Positions 51,000 to 59,326 of a DNA stretch of 64,000 bases are shown piece by piece. The translations under genes were made by a program, and so were the position numbers. This DNA is from Thalassovita sp. (GTDB lineage Bacteria > Pseudomonadota > Alphaproteobacteria > Rhodobacterales > Rhodobacteraceae): the NCBI GenBank assembly GCA_029212905.1, contig JARGPB010000001.1, forward strand, positions 62,001 through 126,000, read 5' to 3'. The notes under the pieces were generated by a model. That model was given only the letters and a program-made list of their open reading frames with translations. It made no database searches and was not told the DNA's origin. Positions within the stretch are counted from its first letter, which is position 1. Each line of letters starts with the position of its first letter.

Positions 51000-51773
51000 T
51001 TATAGTGCGGTCCAGCCGCCATCGACGCTGATCGACGTCCCCGTGATCTGTTGCGCTGCATCCGAACACAGGAACACTGTGGTGCCGCCCAACTGCTCAA
51101 CGGTCGCAAACTGTTTTGAGGGTTGGCGCTCCAGCAGCACCTTCTCGATCACGTCTTCGCGGCTCATGTTGTATTTTTCCATCGTGTCGGGGATTTGCGC
51201 CTCGACCAGCGGTGTCGAGACATATCCAGGACAGATCGCGTTGCAGGTGATCGGCTCGCGTGCGGTTTCCAGCGCGGTGACTTTGGTCAGACCCACGACA
51301 CCGTGTTTCGCCGCCACATAGGCCGATTTGAACGGGCTAGCCGTCAGGCCGTGGGCGCTGGCGATATTGACCACCCGGCCCCAGCCAGCTGCCCGCATCA
51401 TCGGCAGCGCAGCGGCGGTCGTGTGAAAGGCCGAGCTCATGTTGATCGCGATGATGGCGTCCCATTTCTCGACCGGGAATTCATCGATCGGGGCAACGTG
51501 CTGAATGCCCGCATTATTCACCAGAATGTCACAGGCACCCGCCTTGGTGACCAGATCGCGGCATTCGTCCGCCTTGGACATGTCCGCCTTGATATAGGTA
51601 GCCGTCACGCCGAACTCTTCTGCAATCGAGGCGGCCAGCGCATGATCTTCGTCGCGGTCAGTGAACGAATTCAGCACCACATTGGCCCCTGCCCGCGCCA
51701 ATTCGCGCGCAACGCCCAGGCCAATGCCCGAGTTCGATCCGGTAATAACAGCGGTTTTGCCTGTCAGAGTCAT
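51000..51773 (-). CDS. bdhA: 3-Hydroxybutyrate dehydrogenase
   Basis: A 257-residue SDR that interconverts 3-hydroxybutyrate and acetoacetate with NAD. The cofactor motif TGSNSGIG is at residues 11-18, NNAG at 86-89, and the catalytic residues are Ser139, Tyr152 and Lys156 (YVAAK). The segments AHGLTASPFKSAYVAAKHG and CNAICPGYVSTPLVEAQI are diagnostic for this dehydrogenase. The start at 51773 is preceded by GGAAG. It may form an operon with the patatin gene, linking to polyhydroxybutyrate use. Confidence 0.93.
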   Translation of the reverse strand: MTLTGKTAVITGSNSGIGLGVARELARAGANVVLNSFTDRDEDHALAASIAEEFGVTATYIKADMSKADECRDLVTKAGACDILVNNAGIQHVAPIDEFPVEKWDAIIAINMSSAFHTTAAALPMMRAAGWGRVVNIASAHGLTASPFKSAYVAAKHGVVGLTKVTALETAREPITCNAICPGYVSTPLVEAQIPDTMEKYNMSREDVIEKVLLERQPSKQFATVEQLGGTTVFLCSDAAQQITGTSISVDGGWTAL

Positions 51774-51893
51774 GTTGCAGCTTCCTCCAATATTATGCAC
51801 TTGCAGCAATACAGAAAGCAGATACCACGAAGCCTGCGGATGTTGGGAAAAATCTGATCCGTATAAACCCGTAGAAAACCGGACGTAGTGCAC

Positions 51894-51922
51894 AAAAAAA
51901 ACGCCAGCACGAAGCTGGCGTT
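51894..51922 (-). terminator. Strong intrinsic terminator, minus strand
   Basis: ACGCCAGC/GCTGGCGT stem with a TTCGT loop and TTTTTTTT. No annotated minus-strand gene ends upstream of it. Confidence 0.88.
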
Positions 51923-51969
51923 GAGTTATTGAGGCAGGTTTCATACAGGCAAGAAACCTATCGAGCAGT
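51894..51969 (-). ncRNA. Candidate small RNA (C) upstream of bdhA
   Basis: On the minus strand a good promoter leads into about 76 bases that form one perfect 7-bp stem (AGGTTTC/GAAACCT), an unpaired linker, then an 8-bp terminator hairpin (ACGCCAGC/GCTGGCGT) with eight T residues. No open frame of note lies within it. It could be a free sRNA or an attenuated leader of bdhA, whose start is 121 bases beyond the terminator. Confidence 0.62.
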
Positions 51970-51975
51970 GAGTTC

Positions 51976-52004
51976 TTTATAAGCAATTGCCCGCGCGACT
52001 CCAA
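51976..52004 (-). promoter_or_regulatory. Sigma-70-type promoter of small RNA C
   Basis: Minus strand: TTGGAG at 52004-51999, a 17-base spacer, TATAAA at 51981-51976. Predicted start about 51969. Confidence 0.65.
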
Positions 52005-52083
52005 GCCAAAAGTTTGAAAACGCGTCAAATCACCGTTAGGCTAAGTCCTAACAAACAAAGGGCCGAGCAGGATTGTCCCCAAT

Positions 52084-53907
52084 ATGAGACCACAGTTTTT
52101 CCGCCCATCGCGGCCATTGCGCGCCTGTTTGGCGCTTGTTTTCTTGACCTCTACGGCGCTGGCAGAACCCCAGCATGGGCTGGCAATGTATGGCGCCCCG
52201 GCGCTACCCCCAGATTTTGTGTCGCTCCCTTATGCCAACCCAGATGCCCCCAAGGGGGGCCGTCTGGTCGAGGGCAATACCGGCGGATTCGATTCGCTTA
52301 ACCCGTTCATACGCAAAGGAACGGTCCCCTGGCAGCTGCGATTCTTGGCTTACGAATCCCTTATGACGCGCAGCATGGACGAGCCGTTCACCCTTTACGG
52401 GCTTTTGGCCGAATCGGTCGACACCCCAGAAGACCGCTCATGGGTCGAGTTTACCCTCCGCGAGGAGGCCCGATTCTCGGATGGCACCCCTGTCACCGTC
52501 GAAGATGTGATCTGGAGCTACGAAACCCTAGGCACCCAAGGCCACCCCAGGTACCTGGGATTTCAGCGCAAAGTTGACAGCATCACCCAAACCGGGCCGC
52601 GATCCCTGAGGATCAACTTCAACACCCCGGACCGTGAATTGCCTCTGATCGCGGGGCTGCGCCCGATCCTGAAAAAGGCCCAATGGGAAGGCCGCGATTT
52701 CACCGCCACCACGATCCATGACGTGCCGATCGGGTCCGCGCCCTATGTGGTCAATGATTATGAACAGGGCCGCTATGTCCGCCTGACCCGGAACCCGGCC
52801 TATTGGGGGCGTGATCTGCCTATTCGACAGGGCACCAATAACCTGGACGAGATCCGGATCGAATTTTTCGGGGATGGCTCGGTCCTGTTCGAGGCGTTCA
52901 AATCCGGTGTGCTGACAATGAACCGCGAGTTCAACGCCGACACATGGGCCAGCCAGTATGACTTCCCTGCTATGCAATCCGGGGACATGGTGAAGTCCGA
53001 AATCCAGCATCAACGCCCCACGGGAATGACCGGCTATGTGATGAATACACGGCGCGCGCCCTTTGACGATTGGCGCGTGCGCGAGGCGCTGATCCTGGCG
53101 TTCAACTTCCCCTATATCAACGACACAATCACCGGCGGGCGCCAGGCGCGGATCGGGTCGTATTTCTCGAATTCAGAACTGGGGTTAACGCCCGGCCCGG
53201 CCGAAGGCCTGGTTGCCGACTTGCTGACACCGTTTGCGGACACGCTTTTGCCCGGCACACTTGAGGGGTACGCCCTGCCCCAAGGTGACAGCAGCCCGCG
53301 CAACCGCAAAGACCTGCGCAAGGCGGTGAAATTGCTGACCGAGGCAGGATGGACCGTCAAGGATGGCATTCTGGTGGATCAAAGCGGTGCACCGTTCCGT
53401 TTCGAGGTGCTGCTCCGTCAGGGGGATGGCGTTGGACAATCCGTCTTTGACATTTACCGCCCTGCACTGGAACGCCTGGGCATCCAGATGGCCATAAACA
53501 CCGTGGACAATGCCCAATATGTCGCCCGCGAGGCCGCCTATGATTTTGACATCATGCCGTTTCGGCGCGATCTGTCGCTTAGCCCCGGAAATGAGCAAAA
53601 GCTATATTGGGGTGCCGCAGGCGTCGAAGCGCCCGGCACGCGCAACCTGATGGGAATGAAAAGCCCCGCCGCCGAAATGATGATCGACACGATGCTATCA
53701 TCGCAAGATCGCAAGGAATTCATCGCGGCCTCTCGGGCGTTAGACCGGATTTTGATGGCCGGGCGATATGTCATTCCGATCTGGAGCTTTGGCCCCGATA
53801 GGATTGCCCACGCAAAAGAGCTGAACTATCCAGAAAACACCCCGATCTACGGGGGCCGGAGCGGGTGGATTCCCGATGTCTGGTGGTACGAGGAGCAGGA
53901 CCAATGA
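52084..53907 (+). CDS. yejA: Extracellular solute-binding protein, YejA-like (SBP_bac_5)
   Basis: A 607-residue peptide-type binding protein with a signal peptide (RACLALVFLTSTALA). The mature domain begins HGLAMYGAPALPPDFVSLPYANPDAPKGGRL, characteristic of the YejA / microcin C-type group, and contains FLAYESLM, ARFSDGTPVTVEDVIWSYETL and NPAYWGRDLP. These proteins bind longer peptides or murein fragments for the YejABEF importer. The permease and ATPase genes are not next to it. Its last codons overlap the entericidin start (ATGA). Confidence 0.9.
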   Translation: MRPQFFRPSRPLRACLALVFLTSTALAEPQHGLAMYGAPALPPDFVSLPYANPDAPKGGRLVEGNTGGFDSLNPFIRKGTVPWQLRFLAYESLMTRSMDEPFTLYGLLAESVDTPEDRSWVEFTLREEARFSDGTPVTVEDVIWSYETLGTQGHPRYLGFQRKVDSITQTGPRSLRINFNTPDRELPLIAGLRPILKKAQWEGRDFTATTIHDVPIGSAPYVVNDYEQGRYVRLTRNPAYWGRDLPIRQGTNNLDEIRIEFFGDGSVLFEAFKSGVLTMNREFNADTWASQYDFPAMQSGDMVKSEIQHQRPTGMTGYVMNTRRAPFDDWRVREALILAFNFPYINDTITGGRQARIGSYFSNSELGLTPGPAEGLVADLLTPFADTLLPGTLEGYALPQGDSSPRNRKDLRKAVKLLTEAGWTVKDGILVDQSGAPFRFEVLLRQGDGVGQSVFDIYRPALERLGIQMAINTVDNAQYVAREAAYDFDIMPFRRDLSLSPGNEQKLYWGAAGVEAPGTRNLMGMKSPAAEMMIDTMLSSQDRKEFIAASRALDRILMAGRYVIPIWSFGPDRIAHAKELNYPENTPIYGGRSGWIPDVWWYEEQDQ

Positions 53908-54017
53908 AGAAACTAATGATTTTCGCCGTGCTGACGCTGTTAGCAGGCTGCGCGACGGTAGACGGGATTGGGCAGGACATTTCCGGCAGCGCGCGTAAAG
54001 TTCAGGGGTGGTTCTAA
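53904..54017 (+). CDS. Entericidin A/B-family small lipoprotein
   Basis: A 37-residue lipoprotein: positive N-terminus (MKKLMIF), hydrophobic stretch and lipobox LLAGC with Cys16, then ATVDGIGQDISGSARKVQ, an amphipathic helix of the entericidin EcnA/EcnB type. Entericidins are cell-envelope lipoproteins; in E. coli they form a toxin-antidote pair that promotes lysis in stationary phase. The four-base ATGA overlap with the binding-protein gene means translational coupling, unusual for this family, which usually stands alone. No second entericidin is visible. Confidence 0.85.
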   Translation: MKKLMIFAVLTLLAGCATVDGIGQDISGSARKVQGWF

Positions 54018-54032
54018 AGCCGCACCGTCGAA

Positions 54033-54056
54033 TTTGAGTATTTTTGGCAAGATGAA
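54033..54056 (+). repeat. 3'-end motif copy after the entericidin gene
   Basis: TTTGAGTATTTTT followed by GGCAAGATGAA starts 16 bases past the entericidin stop, in sense. It is identical over its length to the plus-strand copy at 19699. Confidence 0.8.
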
Positions 54057-54061
54057 TGGGG

Positions 54062-54697
54062 TCAGACCAGGGATGTAACCCAAAGTATGGTGGCGTCCTC
54101 GTCGCTGATGGAGATCACATTGTGCCCCATGGTCGAGTCGTAATAGGCGCTATCCCCTCGACGCATTTCGACCGGCTCGTAGAATTCGGTATAGAGCGTG
54201 ATGACACCGGTCAGGACGTAGAGGAACTCCTCGCCGTCATGGCGGACCCAACCATCGAATTCCTCCATCGAGCGGGCACGCACGCGGGCGCGATACGGTA
54301 GCATCTGTTTTTTGGTCAGCGCATTGGCAAGCAATTCGTGCTCGTAGGTGGCAGTGGCATGGGCTGCGCCTTCGCCCGAGCGGGTCAGGGCCATACGCCC
54401 GTTGACCTGTTCCTTGACCGGCGGGGTGAACAATTGAGGCACAGAAATTTCCAGACCCGTCGCGAGTTTCTTGAGCGCCTCGTAAGTCGGGGACATCTGA
54501 CCGTTTTCGATTTTGGAAAGCGTGGACCGCGCCAGCCCGGCCTGCCCCGCGGCTTGTTCCAGTGTCATTCCGCGCGCCTTGCGCAATTCGCGAACACGGG
54601 TGGCCAAATTGAGGGGTTCGACCAGTTCCTCGGCCCCGGTTTCGCGGGCGATGCGGATGATAGATTTGGGGTCTTTTTCTGTCATGTCAAAAGACAT
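54062..54697 (-). CDS. XRE-family regulator with C-terminal cupin domain
   Basis: A 211-residue regulator. The N-terminal HTH_3 domain is clear (LATRVRELRKARGMTLEQAAGQAGLARSTLSKIENGQMSPTYEALKKLA). The C-terminal cupin (about 120-205, RHDGEEFLYVLTGVITLYTEF and MGHNVISISDEDA) would bind a small ligand. This layout is shared by SutR/PuuR-like regulators. Starts at 54697 or 54685 are both plausible. It is divergent from the acyl-CoA ligase gene 53 bases away and is its likely regulator. Confidence 0.9.
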   Translation of the reverse strand: MSFDMTEKDPKSIIRIARETGAEELVEPLNLATRVRELRKARGMTLEQAAGQAGLARSTLSKIENGQMSPTYEALKKLATGLEISVPQLFTPPVKEQVNGRMALTRSGEGAAHATATYEHELLANALTKKQMLPYRARVRARSMEEFDGWVRHDGEEFLYVLTGVITLYTEFYEPVEMRRGDSAYYDSTMGHNVISISDEDATILWVTSLV

Positions 54698-54750
54698 AGG
54701 CCGCAGCAGGGCGGCTTGCAACTGATCTTGGAGCCTCCTAAAGCTTCCAC

Positions 54751-56277
54751 ATGCTTTCTATATTCGATGAAGGGCCATTCACGCCCTGCCCCTCTTTCTT
54801 CAATTTGGCCGCACATGTTCTGTCGCAGGCGGATGTCGCGCCGGGCAAAACGGCCTTGGCAATCTTGTCCCCGGATCATTCGGAATGTTGGAGCTATGCC
54901 GAACTGAAGGCAGCGGTATTGGGAACGGGCACGGGCCTATTGGCTGCAGGTTTCCGGCCCGGTGACATTCTGTTGATGCGGCTGGGAAACACGGTGGAAT
55001 TCCCACTGGCCTATCTGGGCGCGATTGCCGTTGGGATGGTGCCGGTTCCCACGTCCGCGATGCTGACCGAAGCTGAGGTTCGAAAGATGATCGCCCAGCT
55101 GCGCCCTGCTGGAGTTCTGCATGATGCGGGGGTGGCCTGTCCGAACGACATGGGCCTACGCATGATCGAAACAGCCGAGCTGTTGAAAATGCGCGACCTG
55201 CCGCCCGCAGACTATGATATGGGCGATCCGGAGCGGCTGGCGTATATCATCTATACCTCGGGGACATCGGGTATTCCGCGCGCAGTGATGCATGCGCATC
55301 GGGCGATCTGGGCGCGCAAGATGATGCACCAAGGATGGTACGGGCTAAGCGCTGACGACCGGATGTTGCACGCTGGGGCCTTTAACTGGACCTTTACCTT
55401 AGGCACGGGTCTGATGGACCCTTGGAGTGTGGGTGCCACGGCCCTGATCCCGGCCCAGGACGTGGCGATTGAGGCGATACCCTCTCTCTTGAAACACCAC
55501 GAGGCGACACTTTTTGCCGCTGCACCAGGTGTTTATCGAAAGATCCTAAACCATCACAGCAACATGGATCTACCACGGCTGCGTCATGGGCTGGCGGCTG
55601 GAGAGAAGCTGTCTGACACGATCCTCCGCCATTGGACCGACGCCACAAACGGAAAGCAAATATTCGAAGCCTACGGCATGTCCGAATGCTCGACCTTCAT
55701 TTCAGCCAGCCCACAACACCCCGCTGCGTCCGGCTCATTGGGGCGTCCCCAGGCCGGAAGAAAGATTGCCGTGATGGATAAAGAAGGCCCAGTAAGCCAC
55801 AGAAATGAAGGGATTATTTCAATTCACAGATCGGACCCTGGCCTTATGCTGGGCTATTATGGCGCCCCCAAAGAAACCGCTGCCAAATTCCAGGGGGACT
55901 GGTTCCTGACCGGGGATCACGCTCAGATGTCCGCCGATGGGGACATCACTTTCTTGGGGCGGGTCGATGATATGATGAACGCCGGTGGCTTTCGAGTGTC
56001 CCCTTTGGAAGTCGAAACGACCCTGCACGCGCACCCCAAAGTCCGCGAGATCGGCGTCACGGACATTGAAATCAAAGAAGATACTCGCGTGATTGCCGCC
56101 TTCTATACCTCAGACGCCCCAATCCCCGAAGAGGAACTGAGAGCTTTTGCCGAAAGCCGTCTGGCACGATATAAACAACCCCGTTTGTGGCATCGCATTG
56201 AAACAATGCCCACCAACCCAAACGGAAAACTGTCACGCAAAGCACTGCGCCAATTTAGACCGGACCATCAGGGCTAA
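54751..56277 (+). CDS. AMP-dependent acyl-CoA ligase, benzoate-CoA ligase-like
   Basis: A 508-residue adenylate-forming enzyme. The phosphate loop is YIIYTSGTSGIPRAVMHAH (about residues 167-185), the A5 motif is FEAYGMSECS near 308, A7/A8 are FLTGDHAQMSADGDITFLGRVDDMMNAGGFRVSP-like near 388-420, and the catalytic Lys is in NPNGKLSRKAL near 491. The overall pattern resembles benzoate/aryl-CoA ligases rather than long-chain acyl-CoA synthetases. Carboxylate substrate unknown. The divergent XRE-cupin gene probably controls it. Confidence 0.88.
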   Translation: MLSIFDEGPFTPCPSFFNLAAHVLSQADVAPGKTALAILSPDHSECWSYAELKAAVLGTGTGLLAAGFRPGDILLMRLGNTVEFPLAYLGAIAVGMVPVPTSAMLTEAEVRKMIAQLRPAGVLHDAGVACPNDMGLRMIETAELLKMRDLPPADYDMGDPERLAYIIYTSGTSGIPRAVMHAHRAIWARKMMHQGWYGLSADDRMLHAGAFNWTFTLGTGLMDPWSVGATALIPAQDVAIEAIPSLLKHHEATLFAAAPGVYRKILNHHSNMDLPRLRHGLAAGEKLSDTILRHWTDATNGKQIFEAYGMSECSTFISASPQHPAASGSLGRPQAGRKIAVMDKEGPVSHRNEGIISIHRSDPGLMLGYYGAPKETAAKFQGDWFLTGDHAQMSADGDITFLGRVDDMMNAGGFRVSPLEVETTLHAHPKVREIGVTDIEIKEDTRVIAAFYTSDAPIPEEELRAFAESRLARYKQPRLWHRIETMPTNPNGKLSRKALRQFRPDHQG

Positions 56278-57030
56278 GCGATGTCTCTGCTCCATTTAGC
56301 CAGTTCACAAATGTGGCTCTGGCCGCTGGATCGTGAAACAAGACCATCAAAGCCAGAGTGATCCACCAAAAACAGACCGTGAAGCAGATGGTGAAAACGG
56401 TCAATCAACGCAACCCCTGATTGATCAGCGTTTCTGGGATGCGAACAACGTGATTTTTGTACTCATAGATGATCGCTGTACAATCCGCGCAGGTAGGGGA
56501 ATTTCCTTGTGACACGGGTTCAGGTGCGGGCTTGGGGCGTCGTAAACGGGAAAATTTCATGGCAGCGTCCTTTGCTCGTTAGCGCAATCAGATAGTAGCT
56601 AAGCGGAATATTACCCCGCAACCTTTTGTTTTATTGTGATTTATTGCGTCAAATCGCCCCAAGGTCACATCTGTAACAACTGTATCCCCACCCAAGTGAC
56701 ATAGCGACGCGCAAAGGCGCGACCAAAGGGGTAACGAATCCCGAACACCGGGATGTAAACTTTTTGACTCGGGCTAAATCCTACATCTTGTGTCAATCCA
56801 AGCTGATTGGTTGGTCAAAAGTTTTGAGTTGAAAGAACAATATTCTTCGGGAAATGCGCCCCGATTTGCGCAACATAAACAACTTATGATTTAGCATTTC
56901 CGCACGAGCCTCCTCTTTGAAGGGATCGATTCGGTTTTTCCTATAGCGGGCAATCACATAGTTGTTTCATTCAGCCCTTCCCCTCGTCGGCCGCAGACAT
57001 TACCAATACGGGACCCAAATGGAGGCCTCG
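56278..57030. other. 753-base stretch with one small candidate gene
   Basis: Apart from the 51-codon frame described separately, nothing is recognised. A small inverted repeat (ATCCCG/CGGGAT at about 56742-56757) is followed by a loose T-tract (AAACTTTTTG). A TTGACT at about 56766 lacks a clear partner -10. The region is less GC-rich than its neighbours, as expected for non-coding DNA. Confidence 0.5.
56405..56560 (-). CDS. Small hypothetical protein with a CxxC motif
   Basis: A 51-codon minus-strand frame with AAAGGA 8 bases upstream of its ATG. The product starts with a basic, proline-rich segment (MKFSRLRRPKPAPEPV) and then has SPTCADCTAIIYEYKNHVVRIPE, in which CADC could bind a metal or form a disulfide. 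It has no signal peptide. I do not recognise it. It stands alone between the ligase and the FrnE-like gene. Confidence 0.45.
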   Translation of the reverse strand: MKFSRLRRPKPAPEPVSQGNSPTCADCTAIIYEYKNHVVRIPETLINQGLR

Positions 57031-57675
57031 ATGGTCAAGCTTGATATTCTGTCCGATCCGATTTGCCCGTGGTGCTATATTGGCAAGACCTACCTTGATC
57101 GCGCGCTTGAGCAGCGACCAGACCATCCCTTTGTGATCGAATGGCATCCGTTTCAACTGAACCCTGACATGCCGCGTGGTGGCATGGATCGCCGCGCCTA
57201 TCTCGAAGGGAAGTTCGGCGGCAAAGACGGCGCCGTAAAGGCCTATGCCCCCGTCGTCGAACATGCCAAGCAAGCCGGGCTTGAAATCGACTTTGAGGCG
57301 ATGCAGCGCACGCCCAATACATTGGACGCGCATCGCCTGATCTTCTGGGCCGGAATAGAAGGACGGCAGACCGCAGCCGTCTCGACACTGTTCCGCGCCT
57401 ATTTTACCGAGGGGCGCGACATTGGCGATCACGACACGCTGGCTGATATCGCCGACAGCATTGGCTTGGACGCAAGCGTCGTGCTGCGGCTGCTGGCCAC
57501 CGAAGAGGACGTTCAGACAATACGCGACAAGGATACCGCTGCCCGCGAGATGGGCGTGAATTCTGTTCCCACATTCATCGTGGCGTCGCAACACGCCGTC
57601 CCCGGCGCTCAGCCCACCGAACTGTGGCTGAAAGTCATGGACGACATCATGGAACAGCGCGCAGCCGAGACATGA
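57031..57675 (+). CDS. DsbA-family oxidoreductase, FrnE-like
   Basis: A 214-residue cytoplasmic thioredoxin-fold protein with no signal peptide. The N-terminal strand VKLDILSDPICPWCYIGK has the CPWC redox motif at Cys12 and Cys15, and the C-terminal cis-Pro loop is GVNSVPTFIV. FrnE proteins are disulfide isomerase-like; the same fold includes HCCA isomerases. The ATG at 57031 has GGAGG at good spacing. Its stop overlaps the potassium channel start by four bases. Confidence 0.9.
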   Translation: MVKLDILSDPICPWCYIGKTYLDRALEQRPDHPFVIEWHPFQLNPDMPRGGMDRRAYLEGKFGGKDGAVKAYAPVVEHAKQAGLEIDFEAMQRTPNTLDAHRLIFWAGIEGRQTAAVSTLFRAYFTEGRDIGDHDTLADIADSIGLDASVVLRLLATEEDVQTIRDKDTAAREMGVNSVPTFIVASQHAVPGAQPTELWLKVMDDIMEQRAAET

Positions 57676-58061
57676 AAAGCCTTCTGAAAATACTAACCCT
57701 CTTGATGACACTGGCGCTCGTTGTGCTGGGGGGGACGTTTTTCTTTCACTATGTCGAAGGCTGGAGCTGGCTGGATTCCTACTTTTTTACCGTCGTGACC
57801 CTATCGACTGTTGGGTATGGGGAAATGGTGCCGCTGACGCCCCTGGGGCGGATTGGAACGACTGTGTTTATCTTCGTTGGTCTGGGAATTTTCGCGGTCA
57901 CCATTCAGCAGTTTGGTGCCTTCACCCTGCGCAAACGCGAAGAGCATACCGAGTGGCTGGTTGCCCGTCTGGGGCACCACCCGCACACCCCAGAACCCCA
58001 CGCCGCGAACGAAGACGATCGCCCCGTGCCCCCCGTAGATAAGAGCGCGACAGACATATAA
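57672..58061 (+). CDS. Two-helix potassium channel (Ion_trans_2 type)
   Basis: A 129-residue protein with a first helix (residues 5-25), a pore loop with the selectivity filter TVGYG at 46-50 and a second helix (57-78). That is the minimal KcsA/Kir-like channel monomer. The C-terminus is hydrophilic and histidine-containing (LGHHPHTPEPHAAN), without an RCK domain. It is translationally coupled to the FrnE-like gene; whether the two are functionally linked is unknown. Confidence 0.9.
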   Translation: MKSLLKILTLLMTLALVVLGGTFFFHYVEGWSWLDSYFFTVVTLSTVGYGEMVPLTPLGRIGTTVFIFVGLGIFAVTIQQFGAFTLRKREEHTEWLVARLGHHPHTPEPHAANEDDRPVPPVDKSATDI

Positions 58062-58109
58062 TAGCGCTTGAACTTGCCCGAGCTGCCAGTGTATCTGAAA
58101 GTCACCATT

Positions 58110-58183
58110 GCGGGTATGATGTAATGGTAGCCTGTCAGCTTCCCAAGCTGAACGCGCGGGTTCGATTCCCGCTACCCGCTCCA
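58110..58183 (+). tRNA. tRNA-Gly (anticodon CCC)
   Basis: The acceptor stem GCGGGTA/TACCCGC, the anticodon stem TCAGC/GCTGA with loop TTCCCAA (anticodon CCC), and the T-arm GCGGG-TTCGATT-CCCGC are all intact. CCA is encoded. It decodes GGG. It stands at the edge of the accessory region. Confidence 0.96.
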
Positions 58184-59326
58184 GGAATCCTGAAATACAT
58201 CCCCAACAAAACAGTGCCTTAAGGGTACCGCCCTCGGCTCATCAAGAACCATTCAGAAGGCGGCATGGGAAGAAACAGGGACATTCGGGAGCCATCTTGA
58301 GCACGAGTCCCGAAGCCCCCGAAGCGAAATCTCAATACCTCCTCCCCACTCCCCTGCCCGCACGATTAGTGCGCTTCTTATGGTGACCCCATTGCCGTCA
58401 CAGACGGTTGCGCCTTGCGAAGCGGGCTTAACGCGTCCTTAAGCTATGCATAGAACCCGCTGAAATGGACAACCTGAACATGACACATTGATCGTACTGA
58501 AAACTCTGCACGGTGAACCTCTATGATTGCGTCGTTCACTAAGACGCACGAAGTACGTGCGCGGCATTGTCCTCGGAGCAATGGCGGACAAGTTACGCCC
58601 TTTTTAAGATTGTCCGATCCTCGGTCACCCGTGCCAGCTCGTGCTTCAGCCGTTTGATCTTGCAGCCTGTTCCGCCGCCTCAGACCGCGTGTCCACGCTC
58701 AACTACTTGCGCCACAGCGTCCTGCTTGAGCTCGTCTGTAAGGTGTATGCCCTTGCTCATATCCGTCTATCCTTGATCCCAAAATTACCAAGCAAACCGT
58801 CTACAAATCTAGGGGCACCTCAGTCGATGGCAGGGTCACGGATTAAATCATGGAGCATGCGATTGATGCGCACCAAAGGGCGGCGACGCGCGGCTGTCGC
58901 TTAAGCCGGGACAATGGTTCCCCGGATCTTTTGCTGGCCCAGCATACTCCGTACATTTGGCGTTTTGCTCCACCGAATGTGGATCGACGGTAGTGATTTC
59001 CGTCAGGAACAAGTTGGAGGTACAGCATGAACAAGTCGCCGACGACCTAACCTGACGGAATCGTCCAATCCGGACGAGGTTCGTGGACCAAGCCGAAAAT
59101 GTCTGCTGTGCATCTTGAAGCGCGCTGGAAAGTGGGGAGCTCCACTTCCATTTCGACATATGCATACAGCGGCGCCCCTTCGAAACGCTAAACCAGACTG
59201 AGAAGAGAAGCCCGACCCGGACAAGCGATCTCAGACATGCAGAAGAAGGAAAACGAAATTGACCCAGATACCCAATTAGAAAATCTGCCATTCGCCGCAC
59301 TTTGAACGAATGGCAGCAACAAGGTC
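58184..59326. other. 1.1-kb degenerate region
   Basis: Apart from the IS3 orfA fragment, no gene with a coherent protein signature is visible on either strand. The frames of 60 to 150 codons here have odd composition (Cys- and Ser-rich) and no ribosome sites. I read it as decayed mobile DNA. Confidence 0.6.
58593..58760 (-). pseudogene. IS3-family orfA transposase remnant
   Basis: From the ATG at 58760 the minus strand reads MSKGIHLTDELKQDAVAQVV ERGHAV and then stops; the second frame further on reads KIKRLKHELARVTEDRTILK RA and ends in TAA. Both pieces are the beginning and end of an IS3 OrfA (compare FTDEFKRDAV and the leucine-rich RLKRELARV region). The middle is deleted with a frameshift, and no orfB follows, so it is inactive. 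Confidence 0.75.

Noticed and set aside
58848..59300. 150-codon minus-strand frame in the degenerate region
   Set aside because: Cys/Ser/Arg-rich composition, no ribosome site, no domain; fits decayed DNA.
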